From Azonexus sp. (lineage in GTDB: Bacteria; Pseudomonadota; Gammaproteobacteria; Burkholderiales; Rhodocyclaceae), in the NCBI GenBank assembly GCA_030696345.1, contig JAUYSK010000015.1, positions 1 to 64,000 on the forward strand: 64,000 nt of DNA, in the 5' to 3' direction. The position numbers and the translations under genes are program-made. Under the pieces are notes generated by a model. The model was not told the DNA's origin. It searched no databases and saw nothing but the letters and a program-made list of their open reading frames with translations. The stretch's first letter is position 1; each line of letters starts with the position of its first letter. This document shows positions 30,806 through 39,950 of this stretch, in pieces.

Positions 30806-31975
30806 GTGAAACATCCCAATCGTGATTGTTTGAATTCTGTATCAGCCGCCGGGCTGGCATTTCTTGTCGCCGTTTCCATGTTTGGTTGCAAGGACAACAA
30901 GGCTCCCCCGGTAGCAACGCCACCCGAAGTCATCGTTCAGACCATAACCCCGCAAAACACGCCCCTGTCGGTCGAGATAGTTTCTGAAATCAAGGCCTTC
31001 CGCGAGGTGGAGTTGCGGCCACGCGTTTCCGGCCTGATCATCAAGCAGAGTTTCCTGCCCGGTCAGAAGGTCAAGGAAGGGGATCTGCTCTTTTCCATCG
31101 ACCCGCGAGCCTACGACGAGGCCGTGATCGATGCCCAGGCCAAGCTGGCCGAGGCGGAAGCCATTCTCGCCCGGGCGCGCCAGGATGTCTCCCGCTACAT
31201 TCCCTTGTTGCCGGATAACGCCATTCCCCGTCAGACCTACGATCAGGCTGTCGCCTTCGAACAACAGAATGTAGCCATCGTCCAGGCCCGCCGTGCCTCT
31301 CTGGAAAAGACCCGCCTTGATCGCTCCTATGCCGAGGTTCGCTCGCCGGTTTCCGGTCAGATCGGCCTGCAAAAGGTTGAAGTCGGCGCCTTGGCCTCGG
31401 CCGGGCAGAGTGTGCTAGCGACGGTATCGACGCTTGACCCGGTCGTCGCCTACTTCAGTATTGCCGAGCTCGACTATCTCCACTATCAGAAAAAATTCCG
31501 CAAAAGCGGCCAGAGCACGGAGAGTCCGATTGAACTGATTCTGGCTGACAACAGCGTTTACCCAGAAAAAGGTCGTGCCGACTTTATCGACCGTGCCCTC
31601 AATCCGGCAACCGGCACGCTGACCTTGCGCGCAGTCTTCCCGAATCCGAATGGCCTGCTGCGTCCGGGAATGAACACCCGGGTCCGCATCGTTTATGAAG
31701 TGGCCCAGAATGCCCTGCTGATCCCTCAGAAAGCCGTTACCGAAATGCTCGGCAAACAGTTTGCCACGGTGGTGATCGCTGGCGACAAGGTTGAGCAGCG
31801 GCCGATCACTACCGGCAACCGGATTGGTGACATGTGGCTGGTCGAAAGTGGGCTGCAGGCCGGCGAACGCATCGTGGTCGAGGGATTGCAAAAGGCTCGC
31901 CCGGGCAGCATCGTCAAGCCGGTCGCTCCGGCAAGGCCTGCTGCGGTGGACGCCAAAAATCCGGCAAAAAGCTAA
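30806..31975 (+). CDS. RND efflux periplasmic adaptor (MexA/AcrA type)
   Basis: The membrane-fusion subunit of a tripartite drug efflux pump. The 389-residue lipoprotein has lipobox MFGC (Cys28), a lipoyl domain (VELRPRVSGLIIKQSFLPGQKVKEG), the alpha-hairpin around residues 105-175, and beta-barrel and membrane-proximal domains (NPNGLLRPGMNTRVRI). It starts at GTG 30806 after GGAGA. Nine bases separate it from the permease gene. No TetR- or MarR-type regulator is next to the operon, so local control is not evident. Confidence 0.95.
   Translation: MKHPNRDCLNSVSAAGLAFLVAVSMFGCKDNKAPPVATPPEVIVQTITPQNTPLSVEIVSEIKAFREVELRPRVSGLIIKQSFLPGQKVKEGDLLFSIDPRAYDEAVIDAQAKLAEAEAILARARQDVSRYIPLLPDNAIPRQTYDQAVAFEQQNVAIVQARRASLEKTRLDRSYAEVRSPVSGQIGLQKVEVGALASAGQSVLATVSTLDPVVAYFSIAELDYLHYQKKFRKSGQSTESPIELILADNSVYPEKGRADFIDRALNPATGTLTLRAVFPNPNGLLRPGMNTRVRIVYEVAQNALLIPQKAVTEMLGKQFATVVIAGDKVEQRPITTGNRIGDMWLVESGLQAGERIVVEGLQKARPGSIVKPVAPARPAAVDAKNPAKS
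31939..31971 (+). repeat. Uptake-signal-like motif, site 6
   Basis: The core TGCTGCGGTGGAC lies at 31939-31951, with AAAAA at +4 and AAAAA at +15. It is in the last codons of the adaptor gene, encoding AAVDAKNPAKS. Confidence 0.7.
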
Positions 31976-31984
31976 GGACGAACC

Positions 31985-34900
31985 ATGGCCAAGCTATTCA
32001 TCGACCGCCCGGTCCTGGCGATCGTCACGGCCATCGTGCTGACACTGGCCGGCATCATCGCCGGCATCAATCTGCCGATCGCCCAGTATCCCCAGATCAC
32101 GTTGCCGACCATCCGGGTCAGCGGCTTCTATCCGGGCGCCAGTGCCGAGGTGGTGGAACAGGCGGTCGGCCAGCCGATCGAGGAGCAGGTCAACGGTGTT
32201 GAGGGCATGCTCTACATGACCTCCAGTTCGTCGGGCGATGGCAGCTACAACCTCGATGTCACTTTCAGCCTCGACAACAATGCTGATATCGCGGCGGTGC
32301 AGGTCCAGAATCGCGCCTCGCAGGCCAATGCCCGCCTGCCGAGCGAAGTGATCAGCAGCGGCGTGACGACCAAGAAACAGACGCCCGACGTTCTGATGTA
32401 TATCGCGCTGGTTTCGCCAAATGGTACTTACGATGAGTTGTTCCTGACCAACTATGCGGCCATCAACGTCGTCGAGGCGCTGAAGCGGGTCAAGGGGGTC
32501 GGCAACGTTCAGGTCTTCGGTTCGGAATTCGGCATGCGCCTGTGGCTCAAGCCTGACCGCATGGCGGCACTTGGTCTGACCCCGACTGATGTCTACAACG
32601 CCGTGCGCGAGCAGAATGCGCAAGCGCCGGCCGGCCAGGTTGGCCAGTTGCCGGCACCGAAAGACCAGCAGTTCCAGTACAGCGTGCAGGTACGCGGCCG
32701 GCTGGTGGAGATTGCCGAGTTTGAACAGATCATCATCCGAGCCAAGGCTGATGGCTCCTTCATCCGGGTCAAGGATGTCGCACGGGTCGAACTCGGGGCC
32801 AAGGACTACACCTTCCTGTCGCGGGTGAATGGTCAGGTGGCGGCGGCTTTCGCCATCAACCTGACGCCGGATGCCAGCGCGATCGAGACGGCCGGGTTGA
32901 TCAACGCGCAACTGAAAGAGCTTTCCGAAGCCTTCCCGACCGACATGAAGGTCGAGACGGTGCTCGACAACACCATCTTCATCAAGGCCTCGCTGGAGGA
33001 GGTCGTGCATACCTTCTTCGAGGCGCTGGTGCTGGTACTGATCGTCGTCTTCCTCTTCCTGCAAAACTGGCGGGCGACGGTGATCCCGATGCTGGCGGTG
33101 CCGGTGTCGCTGGTTGGCACCTTCGCCGTGTTCACGCTGCTGGGTTTCACCATCAATACGCTGACCCTTTTCGGCATGGTGCTTGCCATCGGCATCGTGG
33201 TCGATGATGCCATCGTGGTCGTCGAGGCCGTCGAGCATCACATGGCGCATGGACTGTCGCCGCGCGACGCAACGATCAAGGCGATGGAGGAGGTCTCCGG
33301 GCCGGTCGTTGCCATCGCCCTGATTCTGGCCGCTGTCTTTGTGCCGGTCGCTTTCCTGGGCGGCATTGCCGGTGTGATGTACAAGCAATTCGCCATCACT
33401 GTTGCGGTATCGACGGTGCTCTCTGCCTTTGTCGCGCTGTCGCTGACGCCGGCGCTGTGCAGCCTGTTGCTCAAGCCCAAGGTCGAGAGTCATGGCCCGC
33501 TTGCCCGTTTCTTTGCTGCCTTCAACCGCCGTTTCGACCGTCTCACCGAAGGTTACGGCCGCGGCGTGCAAACCCTGATTCGGCGCAGCCTGATGACACT
33601 GGCGACGCTCGGCATCCTGATCTTTGCCGCTTTTAGCCTGATGAACAAGGTTCCCGGTGCCTTCGTGCCGCCCGAAGATCAAGGCTATTTCATCAGCAGC
33701 ATCCAGTTGCCGGCGGCCGCTTCGCTGAACCGCACCGAAGCTGTCTCGGCCAAGTTTGACGCCATGCTCGGCAATATGCCCGGGGTCGAGAAGCGCCTGG
33801 TGATCAATGGCTACAACATCCTTAATGGCGCCCCGCAGCCTGACAGCGCCCTGGTCGTCGGCAAGCTGAAGCCCTGGGAGGAACGTGTTGAGCCGGCCGA
33901 GCAGCTTGGCAGCATCATCCGCGGTGTTTACGGCCTGGCCGCAAAGATCCCCGAAGCCATTGTGCTCACCTTCAATCCGCCGCCTATTCCTGGTCTCGGC
34001 TCGACCGGGGGTTTCTCGTTCAAACTGCAGGACCGCCGCGGTGGCACGCCGCAGGAACTGGCGCAGGTGGCTGACGAGTTCATTGCTGCTGCCCAGAAAC
34101 GCCCGGAGATCGGCAGCCTGTTCTCCAAGTTCAATCCAAAGACGCCCGCCTATCGGCTGGAGGTGGATCGTGAGAAGGCCAAGAAGCTGGGCGTGCCGAT
34201 CTCCGACGTCACCAACGCGCTGCAGACCTTCCTTGGCGGGCTTAACGTCAACGACTTCAGCCGCTTCGGCCGCACCTACAAGGTGACGATGCAGGCCGAG
34301 CCGGAATATCGCAGCGACATCCAGGGAATCAGTCTGTTCTACGTGCGCAGTGCCGAGGGCGTCATGCTGCCGCTGTCCACACTGGTCACGCCAATACCGA
34401 CCAGCTCGCCGACCGTGGTACAGCGCTACAACCTCTACCGTACCGCCGAGCTTGGCGGCGATGCCGCACCGGGTTACAGCTCGGGTGATGCCATCACCGC
34501 CATGGAGGCTGTAGCCCGCGAAGCCTTGCCGCCGGGCTATGGCTTCGAATGGTCAGGTATCAGCCTGCAGGAGAAGGAGTCAGCCGGCAAGGCGCCGATT
34601 GTCTTTGGCATGGCGATCATCTTTGTCTTCCTCTTCCTCGCTGCCCTGTATGAAAGCTGGGCAGTCCCCTTTGCCGTGCTCTTCGCGGTGCCGCTCGGTG
34701 TCTTCGGCGCCATGCTCGGCCTCTGGCTGACCGGGTTGACCAACAACATCTACGCCCAGATCGGCCTGATTCTCCTGATCGGACTGGCCGCCAAGAATGC
34801 CATCCTGATCGTCGAATTCGCCAAGATGAAACGCGATGCCGGCGCCGATGCCGTCAGTGCCGCCATTGAGGCAGCCAAGCTGCGCCTGCGGCCGATCATC

Positions 34901-35119
34901 ATGACTTCCTTTGCTTTCATCCTCGGGGTTGTGCCGCTGATCATCGCTTCCGGCGCCGGTGCGGCGTCGCGTGTCTCGATGGGAATCACAGTGTTCTCCG
35001 GCATGCTGGCGGCAACCTTGCTGGCCATCTTCATGGTGCCGGTATTGTTCGTTACGGTTGACCGTCTGATCACGCGTTTCTCGCCACCTCAGCCCAAGCC
35101 TGTAGAGGCGCAGCAATGA
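31985..35119 (+). CDS. RND efflux inner-membrane permease (MexB/AcrB, HAE1 type)
   Basis: A 1044-residue proton-driven exporter. It starts AKLFIDRPVLAIVTAIVLTLAG and contains the HAE1 landmarks: the VVDDAIVVVEAVE acidic pair in TM4 (proton relay), a second IGLAAKNAILIVEFAK region near residue 940, and two large periplasmic loops. Length and order are standard. It forms a pump with the preceding adaptor and the following OprM-type channel, whose start codon overlaps its stop by 4 bases. Substrates cannot be predicted; aromatic drugs, dyes or detergents are usual. Confidence 0.96.
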   Translation: MAKLFIDRPVLAIVTAIVLTLAGIIAGINLPIAQYPQITLPTIRVSGFYPGASAEVVEQAVGQPIEEQVNGVEGMLYMTSSSSGDGSYNLDVTFSLDNNADIAAVQVQNRASQANARLPSEVISSGVTTKKQTPDVLMYIALVSPNGTYDELFLTNYAAINVVEALKRVKGVGNVQVFGSEFGMRLWLKPDRMAALGLTPTDVYNAVREQNAQAPAGQVGQLPAPKDQQFQYSVQVRGRLVEIAEFEQIIIRAKADGSFIRVKDVARVELGAKDYTFLSRVNGQVAAAFAINLTPDASAIETAGLINAQLKELSEAFPTDMKVETVLDNTIFIKASLEEVVHTFFEALVLVLIVVFLFLQNWRATVIPMLAVPVSLVGTFAVFTLLGFTINTLTLFGMVLAIGIVVDDAIVVVEAVEHHMAHGLSPRDATIKAMEEVSGPVVAIALILAAVFVPVAFLGGIAGVMYKQFAITVAVSTVLSAFVALSLTPALCSLLLKPKVESHGPLARFFAAFNRRFDRLTEGYGRGVQTLIRRSLMTLATLGILIFAAFSLMNKVPGAFVPPEDQGYFISSIQLPAAASLNRTEAVSAKFDAMLGNMPGVEKRLVINGYNILNGAPQPDSALVVGKLKPWEERVEPAEQLGSIIRGVYGLAAKIPEAIVLTFNPPPIPGLGSTGGFSFKLQDRRGGTPQELAQVADEFIAAAQKRPEIGSLFSKFNPKTPAYRLEVDREKAKKLGVPISDVTNALQTFLGGLNVNDFSRFGRTYKVTMQAEPEYRSDIQGISLFYVRSAEGVMLPLSTLVTPIPTSSPTVVQRYNLYRTAELGGDAAPGYSSGDAITAMEAVAREALPPGYGFEWSGISLQEKESAGKAPIVFGMAIIFVFLFLAALYESWAVPFAVLFAVPLGVFGAMLGLWLTGLTNNIYAQIGLILLIGLAAKNAILIVEFAKMKRDAGADAVSAAIEAAKLRLRPIIMTSFAFILGVVPLIIASGAGAASRVSMGITVFSGMLAATLLAIFMVPVLFVTVDRLITRFSPPQPKPVEAQQ

Positions 35120-36504
35120 ACCGCCGCCTTCCTCTGGCGCTCGCCATTTCAGCAACGCTGATGGCCGGTTGTGCCGTCGGTCCGGACTACCAGCGCCCGG
35201 CGACCGATTTGCCGGAAAGCTACCGCAGTGCCGCGAAAGCTTCGGCCGACAAAGCCTCACTGGCCGAGTTGGGCTGGCGTGAAGTGTTCACCGATGTGCC
35301 GTTACAGCAACTGATTGAAGAGGCCTTGCTGGCCGGACCGGATGCCCTGCTGGCCGCAGCGCGTGTGCGTGAGGCTGAGGCACAGGGCGGGGTGGCACGG
35401 GCGCCGCTCTTTCCGCAAGCCTCGTTGTCGCTGAATACCTCGCCGACCGCTCGCATGCCGGGTGACCAATACTCTTCGACTTTCCTTGGTGGTGCCGGCA
35501 TTTCCTGGGAGATCGATCTCTGGGGCCGCTACCGCCGGGCCAACGAAGCGGCCCAGGCCGATTTGTTGGCCAGCGAGGAAACGCTCTATGGCATGCGAGC
35601 TTCGCTGGTCGGCAGCGTCGCTTCCTACTACTACCAACTGGCGGCATTGCGCGAGATTCAGGCCGTGACGCAGACTTCAGCCGACAATCAACGCGAGGTG
35701 CTGCGCCTGGTCAAGCGTCTGTCGGCGGCCGGCATTTCATCAGCGGCCGAAGAGCGCCAGCAGGAAAGTGCGCTCGGCGCGACCGAAGCGCGTTTGCCAA
35801 CCCTGCGCCGGCAGATTGCCGAAACCGAAAATGCGCTGTCCATCCTGCTCGGACGTCACCCCGGCCAGATCGGATTCAAAACACCGCCGACCCTTGATAT
35901 TCCGAATCTGGCCCCGCCGGGCTTGCCTTCCGCCCTACTCGAACGTCGCCCCGACATTCGTCAGGCCGAGGCGCGGCTGGTGGCTGCGAATGCGCGAGTC
36001 GGTGAGGCCAAGGCGCTGTTCTTTCCCAGTCTGTCGCTGACGGCGATATTTGGCGGGGTCAGTACCAGCCTGAGCGATGTGCTGAATGGCCGCGCCCCGG
36101 CGGTGGCGTCGGTCGGGCCGGGTTTGCTGCAGCCGCTGTTTGCCGGTGGAAAAATCTATTTCAATCGCGAAGCGGCGCAGGCGCGGCTCGATCAGGCCTT
36201 GATCAGCTATCGCAAGATCATTCTCGGGGCGCTGGGTGAGGTTGCCGATACGCTGACCGCCTTTGAAACCAGTGCCGAACTGATTGAAATTCAGGCTCGC
36301 CGTGTTGATGCCTCACGTGAAGCAATGCGTCTGGCGAACCTGCGATTCCGCGCCGGCACGGCGAGTTTCCTTGAAGTACTCGATGCCCAGCGGCAGTTAC
36401 TGGCAGCCGAAACCGATCAGGCGCAGAGCCTGCTTGATCGCCGGAATTCGCTGATTCGGCTCTACCTGGCGCTGGGTGGGGGATGGCAGGACGGGGCACG
36501 CTGA
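35116..36504 (+). CDS. Outer-membrane efflux channel (NodT/OprM family lipoprotein)
   Basis: The TolC-like exit channel for the RND pump. The 462-residue lipoprotein has lipobox LMAGC (Cys19), the typical VGPDYQRP start, and two outer-membrane efflux repeats with the LLERRPDIRQAEARLVAANARVGEAKALFFPS signature region in the middle. It overlaps the permease gene by 4 bases. A bidirectional hairpin follows its stop codon. Confidence 0.95.
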   Translation: MNRRLPLALAISATLMAGCAVGPDYQRPATDLPESYRSAAKASADKASLAELGWREVFTDVPLQQLIEEALLAGPDALLAAARVREAEAQGGVARAPLFPQASLSLNTSPTARMPGDQYSSTFLGGAGISWEIDLWGRYRRANEAAQADLLASEETLYGMRASLVGSVASYYYQLAALREIQAVTQTSADNQREVLRLVKRLSAAGISSAAEERQQESALGATEARLPTLRRQIAETENALSILLGRHPGQIGFKTPPTLDIPNLAPPGLPSALLERRPDIRQAEARLVAANARVGEAKALFFPSLSLTAIFGGVSTSLSDVLNGRAPAVASVGPGLLQPLFAGGKIYFNREAAQARLDQALISYRKIILGALGEVADTLTAFETSAELIEIQARRVDASREAMRLANLRFRAGTASFLEVLDAQRQLLAAETDQAQSLLDRRNSLIRLYLALGGGWQDGAR

Positions 36505-36553
36505 TTAATTTCTCCTCCCCGCGGAAGCGGGGAGGCCGTATCGAATTAATCAG
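36501..36553. terminator. Bidirectional terminator hairpin between converging genes
   Basis: A 9-bp GC stem (CCTCCCCGC / GCGGGGAGG) with a GGAA loop at 36514-36535 is nested in a 10-bp outer inverted repeat CTGATTAATT / AATTAATCAG (36501-36510 and 36544-36553). The outer arms give A/T-rich tails on both strands. It separates the efflux operon from ppk1. Confidence 0.8.
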
Positions 36554-36567
36554 CGTTTCACCAGCCT

Positions 36568-38649
36568 TTAAGCGCCACCCAGAGTCAGCATCAATTCGCC
36601 CTGCGCGTTGTGCGGTTTGGCGCGGGCCGAGCGACGGCGCTGATAGATGCCCTGGCCGTTCATGTCCCAGCCTTGCTGGTTATCAGCCAGGTAGAACTTC
36701 AGGCCCTCGGTAATGACCCGCTTTTTCAGTTTCGGGTCGAGGATCGGGAAGGCCAGTTCGATGCGCTTGAAGAAATTGCGCTCCATCCAGTCGGCGCTGG
36801 AGAGATAAACATTTTCCTTGCCGCCAGCATAGAAGTAGAAGACACGGTGATGTTCGAGGAAGCGACCGATGATGGAACGGACGCGGATATTCTCGGAAAG
36901 TCCGGGAACGCCGGGGCGCAGGGTGCAAACACCACGAATGATCAGATCGACCAAGACACCGGCCTTCGAGGCTTCGTAAAGCGCATTGATGACTTCCGGG
37001 TCAACCAGCGAATTCATCTTGGCGACGATGCGCGCACGGCCGCCACTACGGGCAATTTCAGCTTCGGCAAGGATCCCGGCGACGACATTGGGATGCAGCG
37101 TGAAGGGCGCCTGCCACAGGTATTGCAGCGTCCGTGCCTTGCCCAGCCCGGTCAGTTGCTTGAAGACTTCGCTGACGTCGTGGGTGATTTCGTCATTGGC
37201 GGTCATCAAGCCGAAGTCGGAATACAGGCGGGCGGTGCGCGGATGGTAGTTGCCGGTGCCGAGGTGGGCATAGCGCTTCAGGCCGGCTTCTTCGCGGCGG
37301 ACGATGAGCAGCGCCTTGGCGTGCGTCTTGTAACCGACGACGCCATAGACGACGTGGGCGCCGACCTCTTCAAGCTTGGTCGCCCAGCTGATGTTGGCCT
37401 CTTCATCAAAACGTGCCATCAACTCGACAACGACGGTGACTTCCTTGCCGTTCTGCGCCGCGCGGATCAGCGACTGCATCAGCACCGAATCGGTACCGGT
37501 GCGGTAGACCGTCATTTTTATGGCAACAACCAGCGGGTCGTTGGCGGCCTGGTTGAGGAATTCGATGACCGGTGCAAAGGACTGGTAGGGATGGTGCAGC
37601 AGAATGTCGTTGCGGCGGATGCTGTCGAAAATGTTGGCACCCTTGCCGACAGCTTTGGGAATGCCCGGAACGAAGGCGGAAAACTTCATGTCCGGACGGT
37701 CGACCCAGTCCGGCACCTGCATCAGTCGGACCAGGTTCACCGGGCCATGGACGCGGTAGAGATCGGCTTCCTTGAGGGAAAACTGGGCGAGCAGGAATTC
37801 GGTCATCGCCGGCGAGCAGTTGTCGGCAATCTCCAGCCGAACGGCATCGCCGAAATGGCGGTGCGGCAGTTCGCCCTGCAACTTGGTGCGCAGGTTGGTG
37901 ACTTCTTCTTCATCGACGAAGAGGTCGGAATTGCGCGTGGCGCGGAACTGGTAGCAACCAAGCACGGTCATGCCGGTGAATAGTTCGCCGACAAATTCAT
38001 GCAGGATGGACGAGAGGAATACGAAGCCATATTCGACACCCGCGAGTTCTTCCGGCAGGCGGATGACGCGCGGCAATACGCGCGGCGCCTGGACGATCGC
38101 AGCATTGGAACTGCGACCGAAAGCATCCTTGCCTTCGAGTTCAACGGCAAAATTCAGGCTCTTGTTGAGCACTTTCGGGAAGGGGTGCGAAGGATCGAGC
38201 CCGATCGGTGTCAGCACCGGCACCATTTCCTGTATGAAGTAATTGCGTATCCACTCGCGCTGCGCCTCGTTCCAGGTCGAACGGCGCAGGAAGCTGATGC
38301 CTTGTTCGGCCAGCGCCGGCAGGATCACTTCGTTCAGGTGTTCGTACTGCTCGGCAACGATATTGTGGGCTTCACCGGAAACCAGCCGGAAGGCTTCATG
38401 CGCTGTCTTGCCGTCAGTGGTGACGGTCGGGGAATTGGCGCGCACTTGCTCCTTGAGGCCCGCCATGCGAATTTCGAAGAATTCGTCCATATTGCTGGAG
38501 ACGATGCACAGGAAGCGCAGGCGCTCAAGCAGTGGTATACGTTCGTCCTCGGCCTGGGCGAGCACCCGGCGGTTGAAGGCGAGCAGACCAAGTTCGCGGT
38601 TGGAATAATTTTCGGTCGGGAAGCGAGGTTTAAGAGGTGTGTGGATCAT
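36568..38649 (-). CDS. ppk1: Polyphosphate kinase 1
   Basis: It polymerises the gamma-phosphate of ATP into polyphosphate at the membrane. The 693-residue protein carries the four PPK1 domains. The N-terminal domain starts NRELGLLAFNRRVL; the catalytic core contains the phospho-histidine region YAHLGTGNYHPRTARLYSDFGL and the ARFDEEANISWA and HHPYQSF ATP-site segments. The ATG at 38649 is chosen over upstream codons because GGAG lies about 8 bases before it and the family starts shortly before ENYSNRELG. Rhodocyclales include polyphosphate-accumulating organisms, so this is a notable core gene. Confidence 0.97.
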   Translation of the reverse strand: MIHTPLKPRFPTENYSNRELGLLAFNRRVLAQAEDERIPLLERLRFLCIVSSNMDEFFEIRMAGLKEQVRANSPTVTTDGKTAHEAFRLVSGEAHNIVAEQYEHLNEVILPALAEQGISFLRRSTWNEAQREWIRNYFIQEMVPVLTPIGLDPSHPFPKVLNKSLNFAVELEGKDAFGRSSNAAIVQAPRVLPRVIRLPEELAGVEYGFVFLSSILHEFVGELFTGMTVLGCYQFRATRNSDLFVDEEEVTNLRTKLQGELPHRHFGDAVRLEIADNCSPAMTEFLLAQFSLKEADLYRVHGPVNLVRLMQVPDWVDRPDMKFSAFVPGIPKAVGKGANIFDSIRRNDILLHHPYQSFAPVIEFLNQAANDPLVVAIKMTVYRTGTDSVLMQSLIRAAQNGKEVTVVVELMARFDEEANISWATKLEEVGAHVVYGVVGYKTHAKALLIVRREEAGLKRYAHLGTGNYHPRTARLYSDFGLMTANDEITHDVSEVFKQLTGLGKARTLQYLWQAPFTLHPNVVAGILAEAEIARSGGRARIVAKMNSLVDPEVINALYEASKAGVLVDLIIRGVCTLRPGVPGLSENIRVRSIIGRFLEHHRVFYFYAGGKENVYLSSADWMERNFFKRIELAFPILDPKLKKRVITEGLKFYLADNQQGWDMNGQGIYQRRRSARAKPHNAQGELMLTLGGA

Positions 38650-38770
38650 CGCGCGCGCTCCATGTAATGTCTCAAGTATAGGCCTCAAGACCATCATTTT
38701 GTTGCATTATTGTTACATTGGCATGACCGGTAGCGGTGCTTTTCAATCCCTGAAATGGCTAGCAACTGAA

Positions 38771-38803
38771 TGCTGCGGTCGACGGTCAAAAAAGGCACTT
38801 TTC
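38771..38803 (+). repeat. Uptake-signal-like motif, site 7
   Basis: The core TGCTGCGGTCGAC lies at 38771-38783, with AAAAAA at +5 and TTTTC at +16. It is intergenic, between the divergent ppk1 and acuI genes. This is one of the best copies. Confidence 0.75.
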
Positions 38804-38853
38804 ACGGTGCTGTCTTATAGTCACCGATTAAGCGATTTCAACGGAGAGAGAAC

Positions 38854-39837
38854 ATGTTCAAGGGAGTACTGATCAACAAGGACGACGCCGGCTACCGGGC
38901 TGCTGTGCAGGAAATCGATGAGTCATCGTTGCCGGAGGGCGATGTCTGCGTCAGTGTCGAATGGTCCACGCTCAACTACAAGGACGGGCTGGCCGTTACT
39001 GGCAAGTCGCCCGTGGTGCGGCGTTTCCCCATGGTGCCGGGCATCGACTTTGCCGGCACGGTGACGGAGAGTCGGCATCCGAACTGGCAGGTTGGCGACA
39101 AGGTTGTGCTGAACGGCTGGGGCGTCGGTGAAACGCATTGGGGCGGGCTGGCGCAGAAGGCGCGGGTGCGTGGTGACTGGCTGGTGCCGCTGCCCAAAGC
39201 TTTCAGTGCCCGTCAGGCAATGGCTATCGGGACGGCTGGCTACACCGCCATGCTTTGCGTGCTGGCGCTGGAACGGCACGGCATCAAGCCTGCTGGCGGT
39301 GAAATTCTGGTGACCGGCGCCAATGGTGGTGTCGGAAGTGTGGCTATTGCGCTACTCGCCAAGCTGGGCTACGAAGTCGTCGCCTCGACCGGTCGTGCTT
39401 CCGAAGAGGCGCACCTGAAAGCGCTGGGTGCCTCGGCCATCATCGACCGCAGCGAGCTTTCATCCCCCGGCAAGCCGCTGGGCAAGGAGCGCTGGGCCGG
39501 AGTGGTCGATGCCGTGGGAAGTCATACGCTGGCCAATGCCTGTGCCACGACCAAATACCGTGGTGCTGTTGCGGCCTGCGGCCTCGCTCAAGGCATGGAT
39601 TTTCCGTCCAGTGTGGCACCTTTCATCCTGCGTGGCGTGACGCTCTATGGCATCGACAGCGTGATGGCGCCGTTGCCGGTGCGTCTGGAAGCCTGGGAAC
39701 GCCTCGGGCGCGATCTTGATATTGCCCGGCTGGATGCGATTGTCCGCGAAATTGGCCTGGGCGAAGCGGTCGCTGTCGCGGCTGATTTGCTCGATGGCAA
39801 GGTGCGCGGGCGTGTTGTCGTGGATGTCAATCGCTGA
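38854..39837 (+). CDS. acuI: Acrylyl-CoA reductase-type MDR oxidoreductase (AcuI/YhdH)
   Basis: A 327-residue zinc-independent medium-chain dehydrogenase of the YhdH/AcuI group, which reduces acryloyl-CoA to propionyl-CoA with NADPH. The family start ([13 protein letters not shown]), the [14 protein letters not shown] segment, the nucleotide-binding [20 protein letters not shown] near residue 150 and the terminal GRVVVDVN are all present. It is a single-gene unit starting at ATG 38854 with GGAGAG upstream. Confidence 0.9.
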   Translation: MFKGVLINKDDAGYRAAVQEIDESSLPEGDVCVSVEWSTLNYKDGLAVTGKSPVVRRFPMVPGIDFAGTVTESRHPNWQVGDKVVLNGWGVGETHWGGLAQKARVRGDWLVPLPKAFSARQAMAIGTAGYTAMLCVLALERHGIKPAGGEILVTGANGGVGSVAIALLAKLGYEVVASTGRASEEAHLKALGASAIIDRSELSSPGKPLGKERWAGVVDAVGSHTLANACATTKYRGAVAACGLAQGMDFPSSVAPFILRGVTLYGIDSVMAPLPVRLEAWERLGRDLDIARLDAIVREIGLGEAVAVAADLLDGKVRGRVVVDVNR

Positions 39838-39871
39838 CTTGTCAGGCGATTTTTAAGCCGGCAACCAAATT

Positions 39872-39899
39872 AGTCATTCCCACGAAGGCGGGAATGACT
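39872..39899. repeat. REP-like palindrome between converging genes
   Basis: A perfect 10-bp stem AGTCATTCCC / GGGAATGACT encloses the loop ACGAAGGC. It belongs to the widespread GTCATTCCCGCGAAGGCGGG type of dispersed palindrome seen in many proteobacteria. It lies between acuI and menF and may end transcription from both sides. Confidence 0.75.
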
Positions 39900-39950
39900 G
39901 GCATCTGGGTGGGCGCTATCTGTTGTTGAGGTTTGGTGGACGCCGTCTTG

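Noticed and set aside
31994-33682. A 562-residue minus-strand frame opposite the RND permease
   Set aside because: Rich in His, Asp, Arg and Gln without any domain; it mirrors the permease codons. A shadow.
38712-38729. A PhoB-box-like pair of 7-mers upstream of ppk1 (GTTACAT-N4-ATGACCG, read on the minus strand as CGGTCAT and ATGTAAC)
   Set aside because: Only about 11 of 14 positions fit and the nearest decent -10 (TATACT) is 31 bases away, too far for a class II Pho promoter. Regulation of ppk1 by PhoB is plausible but not supported here.
39446-39460. GTCGACCGCAGC-like sequence in acuI resembling the dispersed motif on the minus strand
   Set aside because: It reads GCTGCGGTCGAT with no A/T tracts and encodes the ordinary IDRSE; treated as chance.
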